Positions 51,507-60,100 of a DNA stretch of 64,000 bases are shown here, one piece after another. Numbering within the stretch: the first letter of the stretch is position 1; each line of letters opens with the position of its first letter. A program made the translations under genes and the position numbers. Origin of the DNA: CAYGFH01 sp964430295 (GTDB lineage: Bacteria; Patescibacteriota; Microgenomatia; UBA10105; UBA927); assembly GCA_964430295.1 (NCBI GenBank), contig CAYSEV010000001.1, positions 26,685-90,684 on the forward strand, given 5' to 3'. The notes below the pieces were generated by a model. That model was not told where the DNA came from. It saw nothing but the letters and a program-made list of their open reading frames with translations, and did no database searches.

Positions 51507-53243
51507 ATGAAGACGCGGATAGTAATCGGAACCATTCTTTTTTTAATTTTATTTTCGTTCGCGCCGACAATGTATGAATGGAATGCCAGAAACCGCATTC
51601 ATGCAGACCGTTTCTTTGAACTCGTTCATAACTTTCCGACAGATTATAATCTGTATCTTTCAAAAATACGGCAGGGGAAAGAAGGTTCATGGTTGGCGAA
51701 GGAAAAATATACATCAGAACCTCACAGCGGATCACTGTCACAAATTCTCTATGTGATCATCGGCAGGTTAGCGGATTACGCACATATACAGACACCGTAT
51801 GTCTGGTTTGCTTACCATGTCTCGAGGCTTTTCTTTGCAGCGGTTATATTATGGTGCATATGGTTGGTAAGCGAATGGGCTATGCAATCTGCAGGTTTTG
51901 GCTTCCAGTATTTGTTATTTTTATTAATTGCGCTGCAGTCTACATGGCCAAAATTTGAAACAGTGTTAGGTGTCCCGCGGCTTGGTGGATGGATGCCATG
52001 GTATACCCAGGCAGATAGCTTGCAACGAACCACATTTATGCCGCATGTATTGTTTGCTCAGACAATGATGATATTTATTTTTTGGGTGTTTTCGAGTTTC
52101 TTGACAGGGACAGGAGGATTTATTACAAAAAAACATCCAGGAAATGCAGTATTTTTGGGAATTGTCGGATTGGTCCTTGGAATTATATTTCCTCCGGGAT
52201 TGATGTTTGTCTATGGTGTTCTTGCGTTTGTCACGATAGGGGAATTTATCGGACTCTGGTGGGAGAAACAGCAGCACGGGAAACAACTCACATTTGTGCA
52301 TGTCAGACAATGGTTCGCCGTCCGCGTCTTTGATCGGTTTGTGTTTGGCATTATCAGTGGGCCGACGCTGGTATATTTCTCTCTTCTATTATCGGAATAC
52401 CCATGGAAGAGACTGGTGGAATTTGATGTGCTCCATCCGACGAAATTTTCGTTTATAGAATATTTTATAGCAGTAGGTCCACTACTTCCGTTAGGGCTTA
52501 TCGGGATTGTATATGTATGCATACGTAAATGGGATATTGCAAAGAAATTTCAGTATTATATCTATTGGATCGTTGCATGGTTGGTGTTTCTTTTTGTGTT
52601 CGATAAGATCCCACAACAGTCACCAACGCGGTTCACCCAAATGGCTCCGAATGTCCCGCTTGGAATATTTACCGGGATACTTTTTTATGAATTATATAGT
52701 CTCGTGAGAACAAGTAAAAAATATCTGAAATTCTCATCTTTGATATTGGTTATCCCGATTGTGATTATTATATTGTCATTCGGAAGCATGGCATCGTCCT
52801 ATATGTGGCTTCGGGATTTTGTTGATCATAAACTGCGTGCCACTATTCCTCTTGTCCCTCATAATGCCGACGTTATGTATCCTATGCGCGAGATTGTTGA
52901 GGGATTAGTCTGGTTACAAGTATATACGCCTCGTGACGCCATTGTATTAACCGGAAAGACTACCGGCAACTATATGCCGGTGTACAGTGGTAACACCGCA
53001 TACATAGGTCATGCTAATACGGTGAAACTGGAAATTAAAGAAGCAGAAATAGGTAATTTCTATAACAGACGACTCTCTCTTGAAGAAGAAATGGCATTTT
53101 TGAAAGCATCGGGTGCAGCGTATGTATTTTATGGTCCTGAAGAATACGAGATTTCCGGTGGGGTAGAGGATTTGCGGGAACTCTATCCAGCTCTGACTCA
53201 GGTATATCAAAACACCATGGTACGAATTTACAAAACCCCCTAA
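51507..53243 (+). CDS. GT-C-like multi-span membrane protein (paralogue family, member 3)
   Basis: A protein of 578 residues starting MKTRIVIGTILFLI. Family motifs: TDYNLYLSKIRQGKEG in the first loop, FMPHVLFAQ, a Pro-containing loop (IFPPGLMFVYG), PTRFTQMAPNVPLG, and a C-terminal domain with VLTGKTTGNYMPVYSG, NTAYIGH and AAYVFYGPEEYE. The C-terminal half matches the gene at 60101 best (IPAFSG and ISYVFYSQEEHG). Its end converges on the minus-strand gene at 53289 across a 45-base spacer with one hairpin. Confidence 0.8.
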   Translation: MKTRIVIGTILFLILFSFAPTMYEWNARNRIHADRFFELVHNFPTDYNLYLSKIRQGKEGSWLAKEKYTSEPHSGSLSQILYVIIGRLADYAHIQTPYVWFAYHVSRLFFAAVILWCIWLVSEWAMQSAGFGFQYLLFLLIALQSTWPKFETVLGVPRLGGWMPWYTQADSLQRTTFMPHVLFAQTMMIFIFWVFSSFLTGTGGFITKKHPGNAVFLGIVGLVLGIIFPPGLMFVYGVLAFVTIGEFIGLWWEKQQHGKQLTFVHVRQWFAVRVFDRFVFGIISGPTLVYFSLLLSEYPWKRLVEFDVLHPTKFSFIEYFIAVGPLLPLGLIGIVYVCIRKWDIAKKFQYYIYWIVAWLVFLFVFDKIPQQSPTRFTQMAPNVPLGIFTGILFYELYSLVRTSKKYLKFSSLILVIPIVIIILSFGSMASSYMWLRDFVDHKLRATIPLVPHNADVMYPMREIVEGLVWLQVYTPRDAIVLTGKTTGNYMPVYSGNTAYIGHANTVKLEIKEAEIGNFYNRRLSLEEEMAFLKASGAAYVFYGPEEYEISGGVEDLRELYPALTQVYQNTMVRIYKTP

Positions 53244-53264
53244 TTTTAGCCTCGATTTTCACTA

Positions 53265-53279
53265 CCACCTCGGAGGTGG
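53265..53279. terminator. Hairpin between convergent genes, possible bidirectional terminator
   Basis: CCACCT-CGG-AGGTGG forms a 6-base stem with a 3-base loop (7 with a closed loop) between the stop codons of two convergent genes. The U-tract is weak on both strands, so intrinsic termination is uncertain. Confidence 0.4.
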
Positions 53280-53288
53280 AAGAATAAA

Positions 53289-54794
53289 TTATTTTCGAAC
53301 CATCAGTTCCGGGTCACCTGCCACACGATAGTAATGTTCTGTGACATAGGTTTTAACGTTTTCAGGCATCAGTGAAAATGTATATTCATCAAATAACAGT
53401 TTTCCTACTTTTTGTTTCTCCAACATTGTTGGTATGTCAGGAAGCCTATTCATAATCGATTCCGGTACATTGCCAATGTAATACCCAAATGGAACCGGAT
53501 ATACAGGAGGTCTGAAAAGAAAATTTGGAAATATAGGTTCTGTTGGACCTATTTGAGCAAATCTCTTTTCATACGCATCTATAACTTCCTGTCCGTGAAT
53601 AGTTGAGCGGGCATAATTGTATGTATAACTTGCCTGCACCATATGTGCGTATCCAACAAATAATAGTGTGATAACTATCATATACATAGCTCGTTTTGTA
53701 ACAAGCGATGTCAGTAGTCCATCTAACAATACAGCTGCAAAAAGTGCATAGAGCCAATTGATAAGAAGATAATGTTGCAAAAAAACCACGGGAAGTGCAA
53801 AAAGGGATACAACATTGATAATGAGAGTAATGGCCAATACAGATTTTAATATATCGGAATGTTCAATCGATTTTTTCCCTGAAACATCATGCAAATATGT
53901 AAAAAGACCACCGGCTCCAATGAGAGGTAATATCCAAATGTATACCCAGGTAATAGGCTTTCCCATTGTTCCATAAATCCAGAGATTATTTGGGTAAAAC
54001 ATTGCTCCAAAGGGGAGCGGAGCACGAAATACTGAGTAGGCAGCTTTTGCATCGACTACCAGCTGCAACCACATTTCATGAATGCCACCTGTGACGAATC
54101 CATAAAGCAGAAATATGCACAAAGAACTTACAGACCATAAAATTATTTGGAGAGATCGTTGTATGCCGTTTGTTTTCCACCGTACATACATGGCAAACAA
54201 TATAAGGAGTGCAACAGATGGAACAATTTTTGGAAATGAAAGTGCGGAGAGTCCCAAAACAAATACCGCATATTCAAGTAGGCGGGTTGTCGGACGTTTG
54301 ATACCCAGTGCCGTCATTGCAAGACCAACACTGTAAATCATGAGCATGAAATTATCTGTTCTGATCTGAAAGCTGGATAACACGGCAAACGGATCAAATA
54401 CAAGGAAGGGTATGAAAAAAAATGCGGCGCGTTTGCTCCACAGTGTCCGAATAAGCACATATAGTGAACCTAATCGTATGCAGTACATAAGAATCATAAC
54501 AAACCGGGTAAACATGATAGTTTTAAAAGTAAAACCAAACAGAGAAAATACAGGAAGCAATGTCCACTCAAAAAGTGGCGTATAAAACGAATTATAAATA
54601 TCACGATACGGTATAAACCCCTTTGCAAGAAGGTACACAAGGTTTGCATGGTGTAACTCATCGGTATCAAATTGGTAGCCGTATCCACTTAAAAAAACAG
54701 AATAGAGAAGTGGAATAAGAAGAAGAATTGCAACAATTGATAACACCTTTATATATACATCAGATATTCGAAAAGCTGATAATTTACTTTTCAT
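53289..54794 (-). CDS. GT39/ArnT-like membrane glycosyltransferase
   Basis: The start is set at ATG 54794 (MKSKLSAFRISD); ATGs at 54803 and 54806 are close alternatives, and the longest frame (to 54908) would run into the divergent gene. It has 501 residues: an N-terminal span, then GYQFDTDELHHANL with the acidic pair expected of GT-C enzymes, GFIPYRDIYNSFYTP, about ten spans, and a short soluble end. The first-loop pattern (D-x-D-E, then P-Y-x-D, then F-T/Y-x-P) is shared with the last gene of the window (62620). It probably uses a polyprenyl-phosphate sugar. No downstream gene is co-oriented. Confidence 0.8.
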   Translation of the reverse strand: MKSKLSAFRISDVYIKVLSIVAILLLIPLLYSVFLSGYGYQFDTDELHHANLVYLLAKGFIPYRDIYNSFYTPLFEWTLLPVFSLFGFTFKTIMFTRFVMILMYCIRLGSLYVLIRTLWSKRAAFFFIPFLVFDPFAVLSSFQIRTDNFMLMIYSVGLAMTALGIKRPTTRLLEYAVFVLGLSALSFPKIVPSVALLILFAMYVRWKTNGIQRSLQIILWSVSSLCIFLLYGFVTGGIHEMWLQLVVDAKAAYSVFRAPLPFGAMFYPNNLWIYGTMGKPITWVYIWILPLIGAGGLFTYLHDVSGKKSIEHSDILKSVLAITLIINVVSLFALPVVFLQHYLLINWLYALFAAVLLDGLLTSLVTKRAMYMIVITLLFVGYAHMVQASYTYNYARSTIHGQEVIDAYEKRFAQIGPTEPIFPNFLFRPPVYPVPFGYYIGNVPESIMNRLPDIPTMLEKQKVGKLLFDEYTFSLMPENVKTYVTEHYYRVAGDPELMVRK

Positions 54795-54833
54795 GAAAAT
54801 CATCATAGCATACGACGTGATTAAAGTACGTAT

Positions 54834-55538
54834 ATGAAAAAGCATCCTGAGATATCCGTTGTGAGTCCTGTATATAATGATGGTCCTGCTGTAGCTGATC
54901 GATTGCATACTCTAGACATTCTTCTTAAAAAACTTCATCGTACATACGAAATTATTTGTATAGATGATGCAAGCAGCGATGAAAGTGGAAACGTCGCTGT
55001 TTCGTGTATGAAACGTATGCGCCACTTGCGTGTATATACCCATACAGAAAATAAGGGAATAGCAAAAACATATAGGGAGTTATATAAAAAAGCCACAGGG
55101 GATCTTATCGTCCTGTATTCGCTTGATGGAGAATGGGATCCAAAAGATGTCATACGGCTTATTACGGCCCAAAAAATGAGTGGACTAGACATCGTTATCG
55201 GTAAACGAAAACATAAACAATATACCCGTTGGAGAGCGTTTGTTTCATCCACATATAATGCATTAACAAATAGGCTTTTTGGAGTTGTTACTGTAGATGC
55301 AGGAAGTATAAAAATATTTCGTCGGAAAGTTGCAGATACGCCAATTATATCTTTTGGTGTATTTGATGAAGCTGAACGGATAATCAAAGCGACTCGAAAA
55401 GGATTTACTCTTGGGCATATCGCCATATCGCATAACCGTACCGTAAAGAAAAAAAGAGGTATACGCATTGTGCATGTCATAGAGGCTATCATAGATATGA
55501 GTCGCGTATATATTGAAATGTATATACATAACACATGA
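54834..55538 (+). CDS. GT2 family glycosyltransferase (polyprenyl-phosphate type)
   Basis: A protein of 234 residues. The GT-A fold starts ISVVSPVYNDG, with DDASSDES and SLDGEW as the nucleotide/metal-binding acidic motifs, and the core is followed by a basic tail. No membrane spans follow the catalytic domain, as in dolichol-phosphate-mannose-synthase-like enzymes. It may charge polyprenyl phosphate with a sugar for the GT-C enzymes nearby. It is first of a three-gene operon with ATGA overlaps to the next two genes. Confidence 0.85.
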   Translation: MKKHPEISVVSPVYNDGPAVADRLHTLDILLKKLHRTYEIICIDDASSDESGNVAVSCMKRMRHLRVYTHTENKGIAKTYRELYKKATGDLIVLYSLDGEWDPKDVIRLITAQKMSGLDIVIGKRKHKQYTRWRAFVSSTYNALTNRLFGVVTVDAGSIKIFRRKVADTPIISFGVFDEAERIIKATRKGFTLGHIAISHNRTVKKKRGIRIVHVIEAIIDMSRVYIEMYIHNT

Positions 55539-56830
55539 AACACTTTGGATTACTGACTATCATTATCTTTGCGATAGCAATACGAGTGTTATTGTATTCC
55601 TACGCACCAAGATATCTGATGCTAGGGGATTCAGTAAGTTATTATCTGACACTTCAAAAGATTGTTAAAACAAAAACTATTGCCGATCAATGGAGAACAC
55701 CCATGTATCCACTCTTATTGAGCGTTCCGTTTGTACTTACGCGTACACCCATCCCTGAGGATGTCTACTTCACATATTCTCCTCATATGCAGTCTGTTCG
55801 TATTGCTCAGTCTCTATCTGGGGTACTGACGAGTGTCATATTGTTTTATATCTGTATAGAACTAGGAATTCCCATAGTGTTTAGTGTGTTCCTGTCACTG
55901 TTAGGTACAACTGATGTAATGCTTCTCTATATGGAACACGCACTTCTGACTGAATCGTTTACACTCTTTGTTCTGTCTTTGGGCGTATTGTTGGAACTTA
56001 AACTTTTTAGACGATTTGATATAGCGAAATATGCTGTCATGGCAATCTGCTTTTTGCTTTCTATGATGCTTCGCCCAGGGTTTATTGTGCTACCTGCTGT
56101 GTTATATATGCTCCTGTTTCTTCGTCACAGAACAGCGAAGGTTTTTTTGTCTGTTCTTGTTGCTTTTAGTATCTATATTGGGTGTATTCAGGGATTTATT
56201 GCCTTGAACAGTACAGTTGAAGGGTATCATGGTATAAGCCGGATATCAGATATAAATATGTGGGGAAAATTGCTTCATGCAGGTGTGACACCCAAGCTGC
56301 TTCCTGATACTGAAGTAGGGGATATGGCAGCGCAAGCTCTTAAGGTGAATGCAAAGGATCCCTTTGAAATATTTCGGGAAAACCCCGTATTATATGCAGC
56401 CGGGTACCCTGGAAAATTTCATGAGTTTGTACTTGCGGTTGCAAAACAGATGCCCGCAGAGTACGTGATGGACTCACTTCGGTCTTTACCGGATATTATG
56501 CGCGGACATACAACTGTGATAGCAAGTCATCCGACACTGCAGCATTCTATCTTTCTATTTCTGGAACGGTTCTATAACACTATAAATTATATACTGTATA
56601 TCCCTTTGATAGCATTTCCGATTGTGTTATATATGGCTCTGGTAAAAAAGCATCGCGATATGTACCCGTTACTTTTGATTATGGTTATAGGTATGTATAG
56701 CATTGTGGTTACGGCAAGTCTCACGTATGATGATTTTTCCCGGCATATGTCTGTTGTGCGTCCTTTCCTATTTATTTCTGCATGGATTCTGATATCATGG
56801 TTCATACCCGCCCGAAAAGAAGGTTCATGA
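55535..56830 (+). CDS. GT39-like membrane glycosyltransferase
   Basis: A protein of 431 residues whose start overlaps the upstream stop (ATGA at 55535). The first loop has LGDSVSYYLTLQ and then WRTPMYPLLLSVPF, a common pattern of bacterial GT-C/ArnT-like proteins. It has about ten spans, with the C-terminus ending right after the last one. It lacks the large soluble C-terminal domain of its neighbours. Translational coupling with the GT2 gene supports joint action on the same lipid-linked sugar. Confidence 0.8.
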   Translation: MKHFGLLTIIIFAIAIRVLLYSYAPRYLMLGDSVSYYLTLQKIVKTKTIADQWRTPMYPLLLSVPFVLTRTPIPEDVYFTYSPHMQSVRIAQSLSGVLTSVILFYICIELGIPIVFSVFLSLLGTTDVMLLYMEHALLTESFTLFVLSLGVLLELKLFRRFDIAKYAVMAICFLLSMMLRPGFIVLPAVLYMLLFLRHRTAKVFLSVLVAFSIYIGCIQGFIALNSTVEGYHGISRISDINMWGKLLHAGVTPKLLPDTEVGDMAAQALKVNAKDPFEIFRENPVLYAAGYPGKFHEFVLAVAKQMPAEYVMDSLRSLPDIMRGHTTVIASHPTLQHSIFLFLERFYNTINYILYIPLIAFPIVLYMALVKKHRDMYPLLLIMVIGMYSIVVTASLTYDDFSRHMSVVRPFLFISAWILISWFIPARKEGS

Positions 56831-57330
56831 AACGTATTTTTTCCCTCTTAGGGTATAGTGTGTTTGCGACGGCATTTCTGATTGGGTTATTCCATACCGG
56901 CTTGTTTTCCGGTTTGGTGTTTTTTTATCGCGGATTAGTATATATTTTTCTTTCATCTATCTTTTTCTTATTACTGCTCATACGAAATAATCAGTTTTCA
57001 CGTTCTGTGTTTGTGTCTTCAGTGATTGTATTTTTTTGCATGCATACTATGTTTTTTACACTTATTCCTGTGACTCTTGATCGGTCAATTTCTGTATTTC
57101 TACTCAGGTATATGGCAGAGAATCAAGTTTCAGTATCCAGTCAGGATCTTGAGAAAGAACTTACCGGTACATACATTCAAAAAAATCACGCGATAGATAA
57201 ACGGATGATTGAACAGCTACAAACAGGATCGATTGTGGAACATACAGACGGATTTCAAATTACCAATAAAGGCCTCATACTTGTTCGATTGTATGAAATT
57301 ATCGGTGCCGTGTTTGGTATCAACAAATAA
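56827..57330 (+). CDS. Small four-span membrane protein with winged-helix-like tail
   Basis: The start is placed at ATG 56827, which overlaps the upstream stop (ATGA) and follows AAGAAGG; a longer frame begins at 56782. It has 167 residues: three to four membrane spans (about residues 1-100), then a hydrophilic tail whose alternating helices and GFQITNKGLILV strand look like a winged helix. No family is known to me. Being third in the GT2/GT39 operon, it may be a partner of the transferase. Its stop is 11 bases from a convergent gene. Confidence 0.7.
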   Translation: MKRIFSLLGYSVFATAFLIGLFHTGLFSGLVFFYRGLVYIFLSSIFFLLLLIRNNQFSRSVFVSSVIVFFCMHTMFFTLIPVTLDRSISVFLLRYMAENQVSVSSQDLEKELTGTYIQKNHAIDKRMIEQLQTGSIVEHTDGFQITNKGLILVRLYEIIGAVFGINK

Positions 57331-57341
57331 AATACCAATAC

Positions 57342-58331
57342 TTACCAATTTCTTATGGGGATTTTTTTAAGAAGTGCCTTCATATCCGGATATGTTTCCT
57401 TTAGCCATGTTATATATCGTTCTATGCCGTCTTCTATAGATACTTCGGGTGTATAAGATAGAAGAGTTTTTGCTTTTTTTGTATTTGCAGCCAGTCTATC
57501 GACATCATTTGGTCTTGGTGGAAGTGATGGGAGTTTGAGTGGAAGACCTGCATATTTCCCGATTGTCTTGGCTATTGTTTTGACAGAAACCTCCCGTCCA
57601 TACGCTATATTTACAACATCGCCGAGAAGAGCATCACACTCTGCCGCTTTATAAATACCCACTGCCGTATCTTTGACATAGGTAAAGTCACGTGTTTGTG
57701 ATCCGTCACCAAACACTGTGGGTTGCTTGCCATTAAGAGCCTGAATCGCAAAGCGGGGGATGACTTCACCGTATACTCCATCAAAGTGTTCTCGGGGTCC
57801 ATATGAGTTAAACGGACGAATAATGGTTGTCGGAAGTTTTTCTATATCATTAAAATGTTTGGCATAGAGTTCTCCCATGTATTTGCTCATTCCATATACC
57901 GTCTGCGGTTCAATAGCATGTGATTCATCTATGGAGTTTCCGTGGGTTGTGCCGTACACCTCAGATGAGGAAATGTATACGAATTGTTTTACCCCAGCTT
58001 TTTTTGCAGCAAGAAGGGCTCGCAGTGTCCCTGTGGCATTTACGTCATGCACGTACGATTCATCCGAAAGAGAAAGTCTCACACACGCAACGGCAAAGTG
58101 AAAGACAATATCGACATCACAAAGTGATTGTTCCAGCTTTTTTTGATCGAGAATATCTCCCTTAATTATCCTCAAGTTACTTAAGGATCTCAAGTCTCTT
58201 ACAGTGACCACATTGGAAGTAAAATTATCATATACAATCACATGATTATGTTTTGCGGCAAGCTCCACAAAATGAGAACCGATAAAACCTGCGCCACCAG
58301 TGACCAATATCGTTTTATTTTTGAGTTTCAT
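57342..58331 (-). CDS. NAD-dependent sugar-nucleotide epimerase/dehydratase
   Basis: A protein of 329 residues. It has the Rossmann motif GGAGFIGSH at residues 10-18, SSSEVYG, and the catalytic YGMSK (Y-x-x-x-K). Extended short-chain dehydrogenase features include RPFNSYGPRE. It resembles UDP-glucose 4-epimerase-like enzymes; the exact substrate is not given by the sequence. One base separates it from the Gfo/Idh gene upstream, and both follow a GT2 gene, suggesting a pathway that makes and attaches a modified sugar. Confidence 0.85.
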   Translation of the reverse strand: MKLKNKTILVTGGAGFIGSHFVELAAKHNHVIVYDNFTSNVVTVRDLRSLSNLRIIKGDILDQKKLEQSLCDVDIVFHFAVACVRLSLSDESYVHDVNATGTLRALLAAKKAGVKQFVYISSSEVYGTTHGNSIDESHAIEPQTVYGMSKYMGELYAKHFNDIEKLPTTIIRPFNSYGPREHFDGVYGEVIPRFAIQALNGKQPTVFGDGSQTRDFTYVKDTAVGIYKAAECDALLGDVVNIAYGREVSVKTIAKTIGKYAGLPLKLPSLPPRPNDVDRLAANTKKAKTLLSYTPEVSIEDGIERYITWLKETYPDMKALLKKIPIRNW

Positions 58332-58332
58332 A

Positions 58333-59340
58333 CTATATATTGATTATCTTTCCGTGATGTTTTATTGAATCAGTGGCTGCTTCAAGAATACTGACTATGC
58401 GTTTTCCCTGTTCTCCGTCAGACGGGGGAGGATTCATAGTCTTTATGGCACGAACAAACGCATGAACCATGCCGGTAAGCCCCTCTGCCACTTCAATATG
58501 CGGGGCAATCGTGGAACCTATGCGATAGCCGATTCGCAGTTGATGTTGTGCCTGAGGTTCGCTGATAAGAGAGATAGACTTATCGTAGATCTTTATTTTT
58601 TCCGTCGGCTCCATATCGTCGTATACGAGCATTTTTTTGGTGCCGACGATTGTGATGTTACGAACCTTTACCGGTGAAATCCAACTGACATGCACATGAA
58701 CGTGCATTGTATTCGGATACAGTGCATTGATATACGCGACTGTTTCCTGTGTTGTTCCTTTGAGCGTAACACCCTGTGCTGATACTGAAGCGGGGGAAGC
58801 ATCAAACAGATAATCAATAATAGACAAATCATGTGTCGCCAGATCATAGACAACATTACTGTCTTTTTGCAGGAGTCCCAGATTTGTTCTGACGCAATCA
58901 ACATGCAGAATACTTCCAAGTTTTTTTGATGCAATGATACGTTTTATTTCTTTTACAGCAGGAGTATAGAGAAATGTGTGATCAACCATAAGCATTTTTT
59001 TCTTTTTATTTGCAAGAGTGATAAGTTCATTTGCTTCCAAAGCTGTTTGTGTCATTGGCTTTTCAACAAGCACATGTTTGCCTGATTGCAGTGCCTTTTT
59101 TGCAAGAGAATAATGCGTTGAAATCGGGGTAACAATGACTACGGCATCGCACGTTGGATCATCAAATACGACATTCGCATCGGTTGTTACATGAACGCCT
59201 GGATATTGTTTTTCTACAACTGTCGTCGTTTTTGGATTTATATCACAAACCCAGGATACAGAAACATCTGAGTGTTGAGAAAAATTACGAAGGATATTCG
59301 GACCCCAATAACCAAAACCAATAATGCCGATTCTTATCAT
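58333..59340 (-). CDS. Gfo/Idh/MocA family NAD(P)-dependent oxidoreductase
   Basis: A protein of 335 residues. The N-terminal Rossmann fold starts IGIIGFGYWGPNI, with VTPISTHYSLA and EKPMTQT, the family's usual EKP motif. The C-terminal substrate domain has ATHDLSIIDYL. In surface-sugar clusters such enzymes often oxidise a UDP-sugar (WlbA type), and pairing with the adjacent epimerase fits that. It is the middle gene of a minus-strand run of three. Confidence 0.85.
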   Translation of the reverse strand: MIRIGIIGFGYWGPNILRNFSQHSDVSVSWVCDINPKTTTVVEKQYPGVHVTTDANVVFDDPTCDAVVIVTPISTHYSLAKKALQSGKHVLVEKPMTQTALEANELITLANKKKKMLMVDHTFLYTPAVKEIKRIIASKKLGSILHVDCVRTNLGLLQKDSNVVYDLATHDLSIIDYLFDASPASVSAQGVTLKGTTQETVAYINALYPNTMHVHVHVSWISPVKVRNITIVGTKKMLVYDDMEPTEKIKIYDKSISLISEPQAQHQLRIGYRIGSTIAPHIEVAEGLTGMVHAFVRAIKTMNPPPSDGEQGKRIVSILEAATDSIKHHGKIINI

Positions 59341-59363
59341 AATTGAAGGTATAATATCACAGT

Positions 59364-60050
59364 TTAGGATATTTTCATCTTCACCATGTCTATGATAGTT
59401 GGCAGAATTGTTTTAAAGAATTTACCGCCGGATCCGCCGTTATCTAGGCGGGATTTATGTACAACCGGGATTTCAAGAATTCGAAATGATTGTTGATTGG
59501 CACGTATTGCCAGCTCAGCATCGACAAAGGCACTATTTGTGCGAAGTTCGATGGAATCTATGATGCGTTTTTTCATAAGTCGTATGGTGTTGATATCAGT
59601 AAGACGGAGATTAAAAAACAGCCTAAATAGACCGTTATATACTGCCGATTGCAGTTTTCTTCGTGGAGAATCATTCCGTATTTCACGCTTTCCCAGTATC
59701 ATATCGGCCTCTCTCGTATGTTGCAGAAGAGTTTCAATTTCTTTGGCATCGAATTGATCGTCGGAAGGCAGAGAAAAAATCCATGCATATCGTGCTTTTG
59801 TATATAACGTTTTGATTGTTATTCCATATCCCTGATTCGTTGCATGAGACAGAATCCGAAGTACAGGAATATGCTTTTTAAGCTTTTGCAGTATGTCTGC
59901 CGTACCATCTGTGCTTGCGTCATCTAGCGCGAGGATTTCCAGTTTGTTTGATACACGCCTGCCGACAGTATAGGCCTGTTTTATAACGTCTGAAACGGTT
60001 GTTTGGGTGTTATAGCAAGGGATCACGATTGAGAGTGACGATACTTTCAT
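59364..60050 (-). CDS. GT2 family glycosyltransferase
   Basis: A protein of 228 residues. LSIVIPCYN, DDASTDGT and SLPSDDQFD are the standard GT-A motifs. The product ends without a membrane hairpin, so it resembles polyprenyl-phosphate mannosyl or glucosyl transferases. It is the first gene of the run toward 57342, with 23 bases to the next gene. A perfect TATAAT (60061-60066) lies 10 bases before its ATG. Confidence 0.85.
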   Translation of the reverse strand: MKVSSLSIVIPCYNTQTTVSDVIKQAYTVGRRVSNKLEILALDDASTDGTADILQKLKKHIPVLRILSHATNQGYGITIKTLYTKARYAWIFSLPSDDQFDAKEIETLLQHTREADMILGKREIRNDSPRRKLQSAVYNGLFRLFFNLRLTDINTIRLMKKRIIDSIELRTNSAFVDAELAIRANQQSFRILEIPVVHKSRLDNGGSGGKFFKTILPTIIDMVKMKIS

Positions 60051-60060
60051 ACTTGCTGGT

Positions 60061-60066
60061 ATTATA
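60061..60066 (-). promoter_or_regulatory. Candidate -10 (TATAAT) of the GT2 gene starting at 60050
   Basis: Perfect TATAAT on the minus strand with 10 bases to the ATG, suggesting a leaderless transcript. The opposite-strand promoter begins only 14 bases away. Confidence 0.45.
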
Positions 60067-60079
60067 CCCTATGCCATTT

Positions 60080-60088
60080 TGGTATGAT
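60080..60088 (+). promoter_or_regulatory. Candidate extended -10 of the gene starting at 60101
   Basis: TGGTATGAT (TGn plus TATGAT) on the + strand, with 12 bases to ATG 60101. It supports that start rather than the longer frame at 59999, which overlaps the divergent gene. Confidence 0.4.
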
Positions 60089-60100
60089 GTGGGTACATTC

